Below are positions 27,821 to 37,607 of a stretch of 64,000 nucleotides of DNA, piece after piece. This stretch comes from CAZTHK01 sp964613215 (lineage in GTDB: Bacteria > Krumholzibacteriota > Krumholzibacteriia > Krumholzibacteriales > CAZTHK01), in NCBI GenBank assembly GCA_964613215.1, contig CAZTHK010000004.1:1-64000 (forward strand). Direction: 5' to 3'. The translations under genes and the position numbers were made by a program. The first letter of the stretch is position 1, and each line of letters opens with the position of its first letter. Under the pieces are notes generated by a model. That model did no database searches and was not told the origin of the DNA. It saw nothing but the letters and a program-made list of their open reading frames with translations.

Positions 27821-28050
27821 TCTCTGTCTGAAAAAATATATGGAATGGTAGCGTGCTTATTAATTAAAAAACACCCATCGGCCTGGGCGGCCCGGCTTCT
27901 TCTTAAACACCATTTTCACTCATTGAACCCCGCTGGCGGGACTGCCCCATTCCGGGCCTGAAACTGATGTCCCCGAAAAATATCCGGGTGCGCTCAAGTT
28001 GACATTTATTCCACGGAAGTTAAAAGTGCTATAAAATTAACTGGCCGTTT

Positions 28051-28329
28051 TTACAGATTAGCCACTACCTTCTTTAATTCCCGTGATACCTTGAATACCG
28101 GAACCTTTCGTTCCGGTACCGGAACAGGCTCGCCGGTTCTGGGATTCCTGGCCATTCTGGCTTTTCTCTCCTTAACCTTGAATGTACCAAAACCCCTTAT
28201 CTCAAAATGCTCACCGTTAGCAAGCCCCTCCGAGATAGTCTGCAAAAAGCCATCCACCGCTTCGGCCACCTCTTTCTTGGTTAGGCCGGTCCTGCTGGCA
28301 ATGTTATCCACTATGTCCGCCTTAGTCAT
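28051..28329 (-). CDS. HU/IHF-family DNA-binding protein
   Basis: 92 aa. It has MTKADIVDNIA at the start, the beta-arm GFGTFKVKERKARMARNPRTG and the terminal KV(P)VFK region of HU/IHF proteins. It bends and compacts DNA as a dimer. GGGAGG precedes the ATG, and a clear promoter lies at 28405-28433. Whether it is HU or an IHF-type subunit cannot be told. Confidence 0.93.
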   Translation of the reverse strand: MTKADIVDNIASRTGLTKKEVAEAVDGFLQTISEGLANGEHFEIRGFGTFKVKERKARMARNPRTGEPVPVPERKVPVFKVSRELKKVVANL

Positions 28330-28404
28330 CTTAACCTCCCTTATTCAGATTAAACTGGATTGGCCCCTGCCCCAAGGGAACCATTCCGAACAGAACCTGT
28401 GATT

Positions 28405-28433
28405 TTTGTAACTTATAACTTATGTAGTGTCAA
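28405..28433 (-). promoter_or_regulatory. Promoter of the HU gene
   Basis: On the minus strand TTGACA (28433-28428), a 17-bp spacer and TACAAA (28410-28405) lie about 75 bases before the start codon. The spacer holds ATAAGTTATAAG, shared with the cassette promoter at 5344-5372. Confidence 0.65.
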
Positions 28434-28854
28434 GGGAATTTTCAGCTTTTAATAACATTCTGCTATTTTTGACTGATTGAATCGTGTCGAAAAGATGCGG
28501 GAAGCAGGGATTGCAGACCCGATCCGGTACCGTCCCCGATAGGAATAATTTCCTCAGGCGGGTAAACCGGAGGCATCCATTCAGCCGTCCGGGCGCCGGC
28601 GAATCAAATTCTCCGCGGGCTTATCCTGCCGGTTGAATTATGCTCTCTTGCAGTAATGCAAGCGGTGCATTGCAAACTGGATATTATCAAAATCCGCTCT
28701 CAGGACAGAATAAGTAACAATAAGGAACAAGAGGGACTAAAGGGAATATCATCAACAAATGCCGGTGCTTTATAATTCAGTATTATGAATTGAGATAGAG
28801 GATAGTGCAGAAAATTGCCTCCCGGCTGGTACAGCTATTGCTGAAATTAATGAG
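28434..28854. other. Non-coding stretch
   Basis: About 420 bp without a supported ORF. It includes short GC-rich inverted motifs near 28580-28640 but no recognised RNA. A possible transcript ending at the terminator-like hairpin 28855-28920 would start in its right part. Confidence 0.4.
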
Positions 28855-28920
28855 TGCTGCGAGGTGGTCGCCGCCTTCACGAACCCGACCCTGCATCGTA
28901 CTATCTCGCAGCATTTTTTT
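28855..28920 (+). terminator. Intrinsic-terminator-like hairpin, possibly the 3' end of a small RNA
   Basis: TGCTGCGAG (28855-28863) pairs perfectly with CTCGCAGCA (28905-28913), followed by seven T. Inside, GGTCG (28866-28870) pairs with CGACC (28886-28890). No plus-strand gene lies upstream for more than 8 kb, so the terminator would serve an unannotated RNA, or the element is a structured RNA itself. It does not show the conserved SRP-RNA core. Confidence 0.55.
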
Positions 28921-28929
28921 ATTCTCACT

Positions 28930-29673
28930 TCAGGGAAGATCAAGCAATCTGTGACACTGGGGTATCAACCGCACATCCTCAAGCTGATTCATCGCCCGGA
29001 AAAGGCAGTGTAAAAGCTGTTCCCCGGAGGGAGGTTTTATCATTCCAACCTCTGTTACCGGCTGAATAACAAGGGGCAGCCTGTTGTCGAATTCCGCAAC
29101 TACAGCCAGCGCCAGCTCAAACTCATCCTGATCGTATCCATCCGGAATTACCACCTTGCAGAACATCTCTGCCTGACTGAAAACAGGCAGTACATCCCGG
29201 TATTCTTCCAGAGAAAATTCACCCCGGCAAAGGGAGGGAAGTTTTATATCCAGCGAGACTATATCAGCCAGCGGAGCAATCCTGCGGGAATCCTCCAGGT
29301 TCAAACCATTGGTGTCCAGATAGGTCCTGAATCCCTCCTTCTTCAAGCGGGTCAGGACCCGGTGCAGAAAAACGGGCTGCTCCAGAGGTTCTCCTCCCGT
29401 TATGCTGACAGAATGAAGCCTGCCCGTCCGGCCCGCAAGCGCTGCTATCAGATTATAAAGCTCATCCTCTCCGACGGGATTTTCCCAGTGTTCTTCCATA
29501 CCCGCCCCGGAAAGAACACCCTTCCCGGTCCTCTCCTGTGAATACAGGGTGTCACAATAGCTGCAACCCAGCGTACAACCGGCCAGGCGTACCATTATCT
29601 GAAGATAACCCAGGCAGGGACCCTCCCCCTGAACAGTGGGAAATATCTCTGAAACAAAGCCCCGCTCATCCAA
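28930..29673 (-). CDS. queE: 7-carboxy-7-deazaguanine synthase QueE (radical SAM)
   Basis: 247 aa. The radical-SAM cluster motif is CTLGCSYCD. SEIFPTVQGEG at the N-terminus and SITGGEPLEQ are QueE hallmarks. It converts 6-carboxytetrahydropterin to 7-carboxy-7-deazaguanine. The start is TTG at 29673, the only sensible one after the DUF366 stop; no ATG gives the N-terminal motif. Confidence 0.92.
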   Translation of the reverse strand: MDERGFVSEIFPTVQGEGPCLGYLQIMVRLAGCTLGCSYCDTLYSQERTGKGVLSGAGMEEHWENPVGEDELYNLIAALAGRTGRLHSVSITGGEPLEQPVFLHRVLTRLKKEGFRTYLDTNGLNLEDSRRIAPLADIVSLDIKLPSLCRGEFSLEEYRDVLPVFSQAEMFCKVVIPDGYDQDEFELALAVVAEFDNRLPLVIQPVTEVGMIKPPSGEQLLHCLFRAMNQLEDVRLIPQCHRLLDLP

Positions 29674-29676
29674 CAG

Positions 29677-30267
29677 CTATGTTACCCCCCTTACCTTTCT
29701 AACCGCAAATTCGATAGAGCTGCACTCCCGGGAATACCGCTGTAGAACCATCTCTGCCAGCCGGGGGGGCGGAATGCCCCATTCTTCTATTCCCACCGTG
29801 CTTACCGGCGCACCAGCCGGGTCTATATTCACACCCAGATGGAAAAGCATGGAGGTGGGCGATCTGGTTGCAATGGCCACAGAGAGCTTCCTGTCACCCG
29901 TAAAAAGATCGTCTCCCCTCCTTATCAGCGAAGGGAGATCACTGCCGGACAGCTTTTCCACCGAATCCCTGACTATGGATACGAACAACCTCAACCGGAA
30001 GTTACCCTCTCTCAATCCACACTGAAAATGCTCCCCGATAAAGTGCAGCATCCGTTCAGCCCTGATATAGTTATTCTGCTCTGCATCATCCAGGTCAACC
30101 AGGTCGCCGGCCTCCACCCTGCATCCTCCCTGAAAAGCAACCACCCCGTCACCAGCTATTCCACCCGTCTCCCTGATGAAATGGCTTCTCAATTCCCTGC
30201 CGGTGTAATCTATACCCTTCTCCAGATACTTAGTTTCCAGCAGACGATATTCCTCTCTTTCACTCAT
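29677..30267 (-). CDS. DUF366 family protein in the preQ0 operon
   Basis: 196 aa. The sequence pattern GRELRSHFI, VAFQGGCRVEAGDLVDLDD, LHFIGEHF, RRGDDLFTGDRKLSVAIAT and a terminal KVRGV match what I recall of DUF366, a family of unknown function. It sits between queC and queE with gaps of only 5 and 3 bp and a good GAGAGG ribosome-binding site, so a role in 7-deazaguanine metabolism is a natural inference. The family call is from memory and should be checked. Confidence 0.7.
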   Translation of the reverse strand: MSEREEYRLLETKYLEKGIDYTGRELRSHFIRETGGIAGDGVVAFQGGCRVEAGDLVDLDDAEQNNYIRAERMLHFIGEHFQCGLREGNFRLRLFVSIVRDSVEKLSGSDLPSLIRRGDDLFTGDRKLSVAIATRSPTSMLFHLGVNIDPAGAPVSTVGIEEWGIPPPRLAEMVLQRYSRECSSIEFAVRKVRGVT

Positions 30268-30272
30268 AATCC

Positions 30273-30938
30273 TTACCTCTCAAAATAAATCCGTCCTTCC
30301 GCACCGGTCCCCTCAACCGCTCCCTTCAAATTGATGCAGGACCGGCACCTTCCGCACATCTTGCCTCCTCCCAGGTAGCAGCTCCAGATATATCTCCACG
30401 GGATATCCAGTCTCAATCCCTCTTCTACTATCTGCCTCTTATTCATATCTATGGTGGGACTCTCAACCCTCAACTTTCCCCCGGCTCCAATTTGTAACGA
30501 CCGGTTCACCGTATTCAGATATTCTCTGCTGTTATCCGGGAAGCGGACCGCCTCCTGGCGGTTGAATCCCGCGATGACCACATCCTCCCCCCCGGCAACT
30601 GCGAAGGCGGCGGCAATATTCAAAAAAACGCCGTTGCGGTTCTCCACATACAGATGGTTCTCTTCAGATAAATTCCTTCCCATACCCCCGCCGGTAATGG
30701 CGGAATGTGATATTGTGCCCAGCCAGGAAATATCCACATCCAGTAATTCGAAATTATAGATTTCCCCTATCGTCCGGGCAGAATGATACTCCCTCCGGGC
30801 AGCCAGCTGACCGTAATGAAAAAAGATACCCCGCTCCAGCCTGTATCTATTTGCCGCCAGCGCCACTGCTACAGTGGAATCCAGCCCTCCGGAGACAAGC
30901 GCCAGCGCACCTGCATGCTCTGCGCTGCTATTCCTCAC
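30273..30938 (-). CDS. queC: 7-cyano-7-deazaguanine synthase QueC
   Basis: 221-aa ATP-dependent enzyme turning 7-carboxy-7-deazaguanine and ammonia into preQ0. The PP-loop is LVSGGLDST. The zinc site is formed by CYLGGGKMCGRCRSC near the C-terminus. The GTG start at 30938 overlaps the end of queD by 11 bp, indicating coupling. Confidence 0.92.
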   Translation of the reverse strand: MRNSSAEHAGALALVSGGLDSTVAVALAANRYRLERGIFFHYGQLAARREYHSARTIGEIYNFELLDVDISWLGTISHSAITGGGMGRNLSEENHLYVENRNGVFLNIAAAFAVAGGEDVVIAGFNRQEAVRFPDNSREYLNTVNRSLQIGAGGKLRVESPTIDMNKRQIVEEGLRLDIPWRYIWSCYLGGGKMCGRCRSCINLKGAVEGTGAEGRIYFER

Positions 30939-31311
30939 TGTACCTCACCATATCTATTGGAGTTTCCCAGATCTCTACCATCCTCAGGGTCCCCTCTCCC
31001 ACATCCACCTCTTCCCGGACAATCCTGAATATCTCCCTGGCCAGATTTTCCGAAGTGGGATTAATTTCATCGAAGGGAGATACGTCATTGAGATTAACAT
31101 GATCGAACCGGGGTAGTATTACCTCCTCCAGTCTGGATCTGAGTTCAAGATAGTCTATAGTAAGTCCCCTCTGATCAGATTTCCCGAATTCATAATATAC
31201 CCTTACAACCCAGTTATGCCCGTGGACATTCCTGCAATTACCCTGGTAATCCTTGAGCATATGGGAGGCGGAGAATCCTATCTGTGTCGAAATAGTGAAT
31301 TTCTCAGACAT
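30928..31311 (-). CDS. queD: 6-carboxy-tetrahydropterin synthase QueD
   Basis: 127 aa of the 6-pyruvoyl-tetrahydropterin-synthase fold. Zinc-binding His residues lie in FSASHML and HGHNW; FDHVNLND and a C-terminal E(I)WETP segment carry the other active-site residues. It makes the second intermediate of preQ0 synthesis from dihydroneopterin triphosphate. FolE (first step), QueF and Tgt are not in this window. Confidence 0.92.
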   Translation of the reverse strand: MSEKFTISTQIGFSASHMLKDYQGNCRNVHGHNWVVRVYYEFGKSDQRGLTIDYLELRSRLEEVILPRFDHVNLNDVSPFDEINPTSENLAREIFRIVREEVDVGEGTLRMVEIWETPIDMVRYSEE

Positions 31312-31795
31312 TTTTTATCACTTTCCCTGAATACAGTCCTCAACCCTGGTTAATATACCGTACCGGTGCATATTGCAAAACACAATGGCAACCTTGACGG
31401 CCATACACTTTAAATTTACACTTAACCCCCCTTATTAGCAATGTTTAATGAAATAATTAGATTTTCTCCAATTTTTGACAGTCCTTCCGCTATCCCCTGG
31501 CGGCAACTTTAGAAACCTTCACCTGCCCGAAGGGCGCGGATTCTTGATTCGGGCAGCCAAAAAGAACAAGACCGCACGAAGCCGCGATTCCCCTGCAGGG
31601 GGAATGGACAGCCATTTGCAAATATCCGGCACCGGTTGAAAAGCATCTCTCAACCTGACATTCTATCGATAAACACCAATAACTCTTTGAAATTATAATA
31701 GTTATGGATTTACTGACCTGATCTAACGGAAAACTCCAGTTAATGAAATACCATGAATATGAGGAAATGGTACATATTTCGCATAACCTGAAAGG
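31312..31795. other. Intergenic region with two strong hairpins
   Basis: About 480 bp between divergent queD and the giant TPR gene. CTGCCCGAA (31523-31531) pairs with TTCGGGCAG (31548-31556), and ATTCCCC (31587-31593) with GGGGAAT (31599-31605). The following GGCACCGG(T/C)TGAAAA also occurs at the right arm of the 53-kb MITE-like element, so this may be a relative. No preQ1-type riboswitch motif was recognised upstream of queD. Confidence 0.5.
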
Positions 31796-34700
31796 ATGTC
31801 AGTTTTTATAAGGGCTTCAGCCCTGACACCGGGTGTGTTATCGATCCGACTCTTTGACCGGAAATCGGGGAAAAATTTGTTTTTAACAGAAACCAGGGTG
31901 CTAAAGAAAATCAGCCAGGACCGGGAGAAGGGCAATATCGCCAGGGCCCGTGACAGGGCTCTGGATGCCCTGGAGAAGTGGCCTGAGAACAGGGACCTGT
32001 TGATGGAAGCCATCCAGGCCTGTTTCGACCTTTCTGATACACACCGGGCGGTATCCCTGCTTAAAACCGCTCTCAAGCGCCATCCCGGAGACAGGTCAAC
32101 TGTCCTGAACATGGCCCGGGAACAGGCGACCTATTCCTTCAATCCCATTCTGGCCAGTTTCATAATAGACATTTACATTAGAGACCGGAATCTAGAGGGG
32201 ATCCGGCAGACAATCAACATGGCCGGGGGCAACTTTACTGCCGACCTGATAAAGCGCTGCCAGACCAAGTGGAAAAGTTTTTGTAAAACAAACAATACTT
32301 CGGGGAAGAGTTTTGTGGATAATGCTCTTCTGCTGGGGCTGCTGTACCAGGAAAACGAACAGTATGAACAGGCGGTATCCCCGCTGGGAGCTTCCCTGGA
32401 ACAGTCGCCTTCCGACTCAGAGCTTATCGGATCCATTCTGGTCCCGGTGGAACGGAACCTGTCCGAAAACTCGGCAGCAAAATATTACCTGGGATGTGTT
32501 TCCTCAAACCTGAAACATCCCCAGAAGGCCGAGGAGAGATTCTTCCAGTGCCTGCAACTGGATGATCCCCCCCTGGAAAAGCTGCTCTTAACCTTGCAGT
32601 CGATGGACCAAAAGTCAAACCATCACCAGCTGTTGCTGGGAGAAACTCTTATCCGGATGGGCGCCATGGAGGAGGGAATTACCAGAATAAAGGAATACCT
32701 TTCGCCCCCGCAGGGAGAACAGGCCCGGACGAAGCAGGATGGGCCCATCGATCAGCTATTCTCCTGCCGGGAGGACCGGGAGAAGCTGGCCTATAACCGG
32801 CTATCCCTGCTTCTGGTCAGAGCAGGCGGTAATTTTGAAATGGTAAAGCTGTTCGGAGAACTGGGGCTCCGTCAGGATAATATTAAGGAAGTGGTGGAGG
32901 CGATAAGGGATTTCTTCTCCCGGAATCCTTCCCAGAGCGGAAGGATCATTGAATGGCTGGAGAAGGATCAGAAGATCACCATGACCGCACCCGCCCAGCA
33001 ACTGCTGACCGAACTTTATTTGCAGGAAGGCAACTACAAGAAATGCTCAGGGGCAGCCACCATGGCAGCAGAGATAGAACCAGCCAGGATTCCTTCCATC
33101 ATCGCATTCATCCAGGAAAATACGGAAAACACCGGCCGGGACCCCAGCCTCAAAATTGCCCTGGCCGAACTTCAGGCCAGAGCGGGTAACAATGAAAGCG
33201 CCGGAGAGATTCTGGATTCCCTGGACAGCAACAGCGAGATTGACAGCGAAGAGCTGTTCCGCCTTACCAGTGAAGTTATCAAGCACTGCGGAGTAAACCT
33301 GGATGGCGTACTTTCATCCATAGAGGTCAGTTTCAGAGGGGGAAATGCAAGCAAACCGGTTCCTCATGTTATCGAATATCTTCGCGAAAACGACCAATCT
33401 TCAAGAACCCTGGTGGACGGGATATATGATATCGGCAAGAAGAAAGATGAATACTGGCCTCTGATAGCCGAAATGACAGAGGAGATATCCGGGGAGGAGA
33501 AACTGCCCCGGTATTTCCGCGAACTGCTTGCCCGAGCTCACCTTAACATGGGAGAGGTGGAAAAGGCAGTATTTGAGTTCGATCAGCTTCTGATGTTCGA
33601 AGACAATATCCGGATGGACCTGATAGATATATATAACGAAGCGGCAGAGAAATACAACCATAATCCCACTCTTCATCTGGCCCTCTATCAGCTTTACCAG
33701 GAAGAGGATCAGCTTACCCCTGCTGCTCATCATCTCTCCAGGGTACTGGAACTCGATCCCGGCCAGATAAGGGACATTCTGGAAAGATTCGACAAACTGG
33801 TGGAAAGGGATCCCGAAAATATCGATATCTGGGAAGAGTTGCTGGAAAGCGCAGTGGCGCTCAGCCACTTCGATCTGGCCAGGGAAACATTGAAGAGAGC
33901 TATCTCTGTTCTTCCCCCCGAAAGTTCTGCGGGGCTGCACGTCTACGGAGCCAGAATTTCGATGGGCAGCGGCAAAACCGGGGAAGCCCTTCGCTGCCTC
34001 TCTCTGGCTCTGCGGTCAAACAGGCCCAAGCTAAAACTTATCCAATCGGAACTGCTTAACATAGCGGATACAGAACCATCCAATGCTGAGGCGCATTATC
34101 TTCTGGGAGAAACCATGTTCGCCCTGGGAAAAGAAGAAATCACCATAGAACATTTCCGGAACTGTCTGGATCTGTCATCTGCCTATAAGGACAAGATTAA
34201 GAACAGGCTGGAACAGCTTCTGCCCCGCAGCGCAAAACCCTGGCTGCTCTCCGCTATCCTGGGGAAAATAGCCTGGCAGGAATCCCGCTTCCAGGAAGCA
34301 TACCGGAGATTCAAGGAGACCCAGAACGGGCCGGAACAGTCCCTCCAGGAGCTAAGCGACGTCCTCAAAGACCTGCGGAAACAGCATCCCGGCGACAATA
34401 ATCTGAACATCCTGTATGCCCGGAACCTGGCTCTGGAGAACCGGTACACCGAATCCGTTGATATTCTGGAAGAGATGTTCAAATCACATCCTGATACTAC
34501 CGATAGTGTGCTGGAGATAATATACCTGCTTCTGGAGAGAGAGCCCGGCCAGATGGATGCCAACCGGCTCCTTGCTTCTGTAATGATACAAAAGGGAGAA
34601 CCGGAAAAGTCATTGAAACCACTCTTGCGTATCCTCGAACATACCGGATCGGACCCCTCCCTGGTGGATGAAACAGTAACTCCCTACCTGGAGTTTCATC

Positions 34701-35737
34701 GCACTGATTCCAGGTTCCTGATACCCTACGCTGTGCTGAAAGACACCCTGGATCAGCAGGAGGAGTCATTATCATGCTACCGGGAAGCATTCCGGCTCGA
34801 CCGGGATAACTGGGAAGAAATACTCGAACATATAAAAGACCGGAAGTGGGATAAAGAAAGAGCGGTGGAAGGGCTTCTTCTCCGGGCAGACTGTATGATC
34901 GAGGGAGGGTGGCTGAAAGAAGCCTTCCGGCAGATCAGCAGTTTTAATACCTCTGATCCACCAGTTATCAACAAAATCATGGAGAGACTCCGGATCATTT
35001 CAAGCAACCATCCAGCTCTGGAGCACTTTTCAGCGGGATGTGCGCTGCTGTGCCGGGGTGGGATGATCGAACAGGCCCGCAGCCTGGTTTCAGAGGGTTG
35101 TGGAAACCTGGATCAGGATGATTGCCTGAAGCTCCGGATAGAGCTGGCTGACCATCTACTCAGCAGGAGACACAGGGAGGAAGCCAACCGGATCTATTCC
35201 GAAATATTGAACAGCCCGGGAAACCGCACAGAGACGTTGAAGAAAATCGAAAGTTCTCACCTGGGATGGGTGGACCGGGAACTCTCCCTCGTTGACGGTG
35301 ATAACATCGGGGGGATCGATGAGCAAGAGCTGGACCGGCTGATCTCGATCGCCCTGGAAGATGGCAGAGCTGAAACAGCCATGAAGCTGTTTCTGCAGAG
35401 CGGCCAGAAGGATAAAGCCAGAAAGTTGAAACTGGCCAGAATATATATGGATATGGAAAGACCTCTTCTGGTGCTGGCAGTTTCCGACAGTATCAGCATC
35501 TCCGCACAACCAGACGGCACTGAACTGGAGCTTCTCTATATAGAAGGCCTTGCCTCCGAGATGACCTGCAACTATCACCGGGCCTATTCCGCATTCACCA
35601 GGATCATCAGCATGAAACCGGATTACCGGGATTGCCGTAACAGGGCCGTAAAGAACTATACCAGGGTTATTCGTTCACAGATTGAAGAACAGAGTCATTT
35701 GATTGAGAAAACAACAAATCTACATCCCAAAGGTTAA
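31796..35737 (+). CDS. 1313-residue TPR-repeat protein
   Basis: Long, acidic, helical protein of degenerate TPRs spread over almost the whole length, with clearer units near residues 720-800 and 860-910. No signal peptide, membrane segment or catalytic motif is visible. The first dozen residues look poorly conserved and the ATG has no well-placed ribosome-binding site, so the true start may be slightly downstream. It is followed after 14 bp by a coiled-coil/TPR gene and begins a plus-strand signalling block with FHA, phosphoesterase and Ser/Thr kinase genes. A scaffold role is inferred. Confidence 0.75.
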   Translation: MSVFIRASALTPGVLSIRLFDRKSGKNLFLTETRVLKKISQDREKGNIARARDRALDALEKWPENRDLLMEAIQACFDLSDTHRAVSLLKTALKRHPGDRSTVLNMAREQATYSFNPILASFIIDIYIRDRNLEGIRQTINMAGGNFTADLIKRCQTKWKSFCKTNNTSGKSFVDNALLLGLLYQENEQYEQAVSPLGASLEQSPSDSELIGSILVPVERNLSENSAAKYYLGCVSSNLKHPQKAEERFFQCLQLDDPPLEKLLLTLQSMDQKSNHHQLLLGETLIRMGAMEEGITRIKEYLSPPQGEQARTKQDGPIDQLFSCREDREKLAYNRLSLLLVRAGGNFEMVKLFGELGLRQDNIKEVVEAIRDFFSRNPSQSGRIIEWLEKDQKITMTAPAQQLLTELYLQEGNYKKCSGAATMAAEIEPARIPSIIAFIQENTENTGRDPSLKIALAELQARAGNNESAGEILDSLDSNSEIDSEELFRLTSEVIKHCGVNLDGVLSSIEVSFRGGNASKPVPHVIEYLRENDQSSRTLVDGIYDIGKKKDEYWPLIAEMTEEISGEEKLPRYFRELLARAHLNMGEVEKAVFEFDQLLMFEDNIRMDLIDIYNEAAEKYNHNPTLHLALYQLYQEEDQLTPAAHHLSRVLELDPGQIRDILERFDKLVERDPENIDIWEELLESAVALSHFDLARETLKRAISVLPPESSAGLHVYGARISMGSGKTGEALRCLSLALRSNRPKLKLIQSELLNIADTEPSNAEAHYLLGETMFALGKEEITIEHFRNCLDLSSAYKDKIKNRLEQLLPRSAKPWLLSAILGKIAWQESRFQEAYRRFKETQNGPEQSLQELSDVLKDLRKQHPGDNNLNILYARNLALENRYTESVDILEEMFKSHPDTTDSVLEIIYLLLEREPGQMDANRLLASVMIQKGEPEKSLKPLLRILEHTGSDPSLVDETVTPYLEFHRTDSRFLIPYAVLKDTLDQQEESLSCYREAFRLDRDNWEEILEHIKDRKWDKERAVEGLLLRADCMIEGGWLKEAFRQISSFNTSDPPVINKIMERLRIISSNHPALEHFSAGCALLCRGGMIEQARSLVSEGCGNLDQDDCLKLRIELADHLLSRRHREEANRIYSEILNSPGNRTETLKKIESSHLGWVDRELSLVDGDNIGGIDEQELDRLISIALEDGRAETAMKLFLQSGQKDKARKLKLARIYMDMERPLLVLAVSDSISISAQPDGTELELLYIEGLASEMTCNYHRAYSAFTRIISMKPDYRDCRNRAVKNYTRVIRSQIEEQSHLIEKTTNLHPKG

Positions 35738-35751
35738 AAAGGAGCATAATC

Positions 35752-37014
35752 ATGAAGATCTGTCCATTAATTACACAGGCAGCCATAATAAATGAAGATG
35801 AGCAGCAGCTTCTCGTCCGGGAGGTTGATGACAGCGAACTGGATGAAAAAGAGAGCAGGGAAGAAGAGGTATTTCTGAATCCTACCACCGGGGATGAAAC
35901 CGGCAGCGATGGTGAGGAAGAAGCCCCGGCAAAGCAACTGAGATTTATGGCTAAATCATTTCACGGAGAGGTGAAATGCCTGGGGAAACTTTGCCGCTTC
36001 TATAATGTCGGGGAGGAGGAGTGCCGCTTCGAAGAGCTCCTGGAATCACTGAACCGCCCCGACCAGGATGAGCCCGGTGCGGAAGATATCATCAGGGAGG
36101 AGATGGAGAAGCTGAGTGAATCCTGCCAGAGTCAGAAGGATGAGCTGGTATCCGCCCTGGAAAAGCAGGAGGCAAAGATCGAGGAACTCAAGAAAGATGT
36201 GGATCAGAACATCTCGGAGAAGATGGATCAAATAAGCAGCATGGTCTCAGACTCCATAGATGAAAGCAAACTGATTATAGAAAGCCTCTCCGATACCATG
36301 GCCGATAAAACCCTGGAGATAGAGGATAATATCCAGGAGAGCAACAGGAAGGTCGACCGGTTCAGCGAAGAAATTACAGGCTGGAAGGAGGAAACCTCCA
36401 GAAATATCCGGATGCTGGAGGATAAATTAGAAGATAACCGGACCATCATCGAAGGGGTAAAGGAAAATAACGAGAAGACAGCCAGGCTGGTAGAAAACCA
36501 GCGGGAAATCATGGAGGAGGAAGAAAACAAGAGGGACCTGGCCTATGCCAAAAAACTGAATAATTCCGGTGTGATGGCATATCACCACGGCCAATATGAG
36601 AAAGCTCTGGAGATGTTCGAAAAGGCCATTCAGATAAATGATGAATTCACCGAAGCTTACAACAATCTGGGATTGACCTATACCGAGACCGGAGATGAGG
36701 AAAAGGCCACCGAAGCTTTCAAGAAAGCGATAGAACTGAATCCGGACCTGGCAGCATCCTACAACAATCTGGGTTATGTATTCTACCGGATGGGTTCCTA
36801 CCAGGAAGCTATAGAAATGTACAACGAAGCCATCGGACGAAGCAGCGACAGCAGCTCAGCCTATACCAATCTGGGTAATGCCTACTACAAGCTGGACCGG
36901 ATAGAGGAAGCACTGGAAGCCTGGCAGAAAGCGCTGGAAATAAACCCGGCCAATGAGAAAGCCAGGCGGAATATCAACCGCTTCCACGCTCAGGAGACTG
37001 AACAGAAGGAATAA
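35752..37014 (+). CDS. Four-Cys N-terminal region, coiled coil and TPR protein
   Basis: 420 aa with AAGGAG before the ATG. The N-terminus has cysteines at residues 4, 76, 81 and 91 (KICPL, CLGKLCRFY, ECRFE), separated by an acidic linker, and may bind a metal. A long coiled coil with ten-residue-like repeats spans about 110-265. Four canonical TPRs (about 270-405) close the protein, with YNNLG cores. No export signal. It is probably a co-scaffold of the preceding giant TPR protein. Confidence 0.75.
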   Translation: MKICPLITQAAIINEDEQQLLVREVDDSELDEKESREEEVFLNPTTGDETGSDGEEEAPAKQLRFMAKSFHGEVKCLGKLCRFYNVGEEECRFEELLESLNRPDQDEPGAEDIIREEMEKLSESCQSQKDELVSALEKQEAKIEELKKDVDQNISEKMDQISSMVSDSIDESKLIIESLSDTMADKTLEIEDNIQESNRKVDRFSEEITGWKEETSRNIRMLEDKLEDNRTIIEGVKENNEKTARLVENQREIMEEEENKRDLAYAKKLNNSGVMAYHHGQYEKALEMFEKAIQINDEFTEAYNNLGLTYTETGDEEKATEAFKKAIELNPDLAASYNNLGYVFYRMGSYQEAIEMYNEAIGRSSDSSSAYTNLGNAYYKLDRIEEALEAWQKALEINPANEKARRNINRFHAQETEQKE

Positions 37015-37112
37015 CCCGGTTATAAGCCATAATGGCCTGAAGTGAAGCTTATCTTTAATAGCCGGAAGGGGGCGATATTTATGAACAGGTCTTTGGCGGA
37101 ATGGTAAAACAT

Positions 37113-37352
37113 TCAGTCAGAACCGGGTATCTCCCCTTCACCCGGCCTGCTCACCGTTCTGACATTCAGAGCGTGAAGCCCCCTGGATCCCTCTCCTATT
37201 TCATATTCCACAATATCCCCTTCGCTAAGTGTGCGGAATCCCCTTCCCGCTATCTCACGGTAATGAACGAACACATCCCTGCCTGATTTTCTCCTTATCA
37301 TACCATAACCGCAATTGTCATTGAACCACTTGACCTTACCCCTTAATTTCAA
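37113..37352 (-). CDS. Cold-shock-domain protein
   Basis: 79 aa. KVKWFN, RNP1-like CGYGMI and RNP2 DVFVHY identify an OB-fold cold-shock protein that binds single-stranded nucleic acid. RNP1 differs from the usual GFGFI. The start is TTG at 37352 with AAGGAG six bases upstream; no ATG is available. It lies opposite to the flanking signalling genes. Confidence 0.82.
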   Translation of the reverse strand: MKLRGKVKWFNDNCGYGMIRRKSGRDVFVHYREIAGRGFRTLSEGDIVEYEIGEGSRGLHALNVRTVSRPGEGEIPGSD

Positions 37353-37607
37353 CCGCTACTCCTTACTGTATAACTATGATTCAATCTCTTCAATAACCTC
37401 CCGGCAAAATTGTATTTATACCATAAGGTATTATAAATTTGCCACTTATACCATTATTTGATCATTATAGCATAAGCCGTATTGACAATCAATCCCTAAA
37501 ATTGTTGTTATTTAAATAGTTACACATCAATACGAATAGATACAGATTGGCATTGTTTTTGCCCCTTATTCAGTGAGGTAATAACTCTGCCCGGGAATCT
37601 GTATACT

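Noticed and set aside
28855..28920. Signal recognition particle RNA
   Set aside because: Size and stem seemed suggestive, but neither strand shows the conserved GGAA-loop core with its AGCAG side.
31312..31440. preQ1 riboswitch upstream of queD
   Set aside because: No compact C-rich hairpin with an A-rich tail of the known classes could be found.
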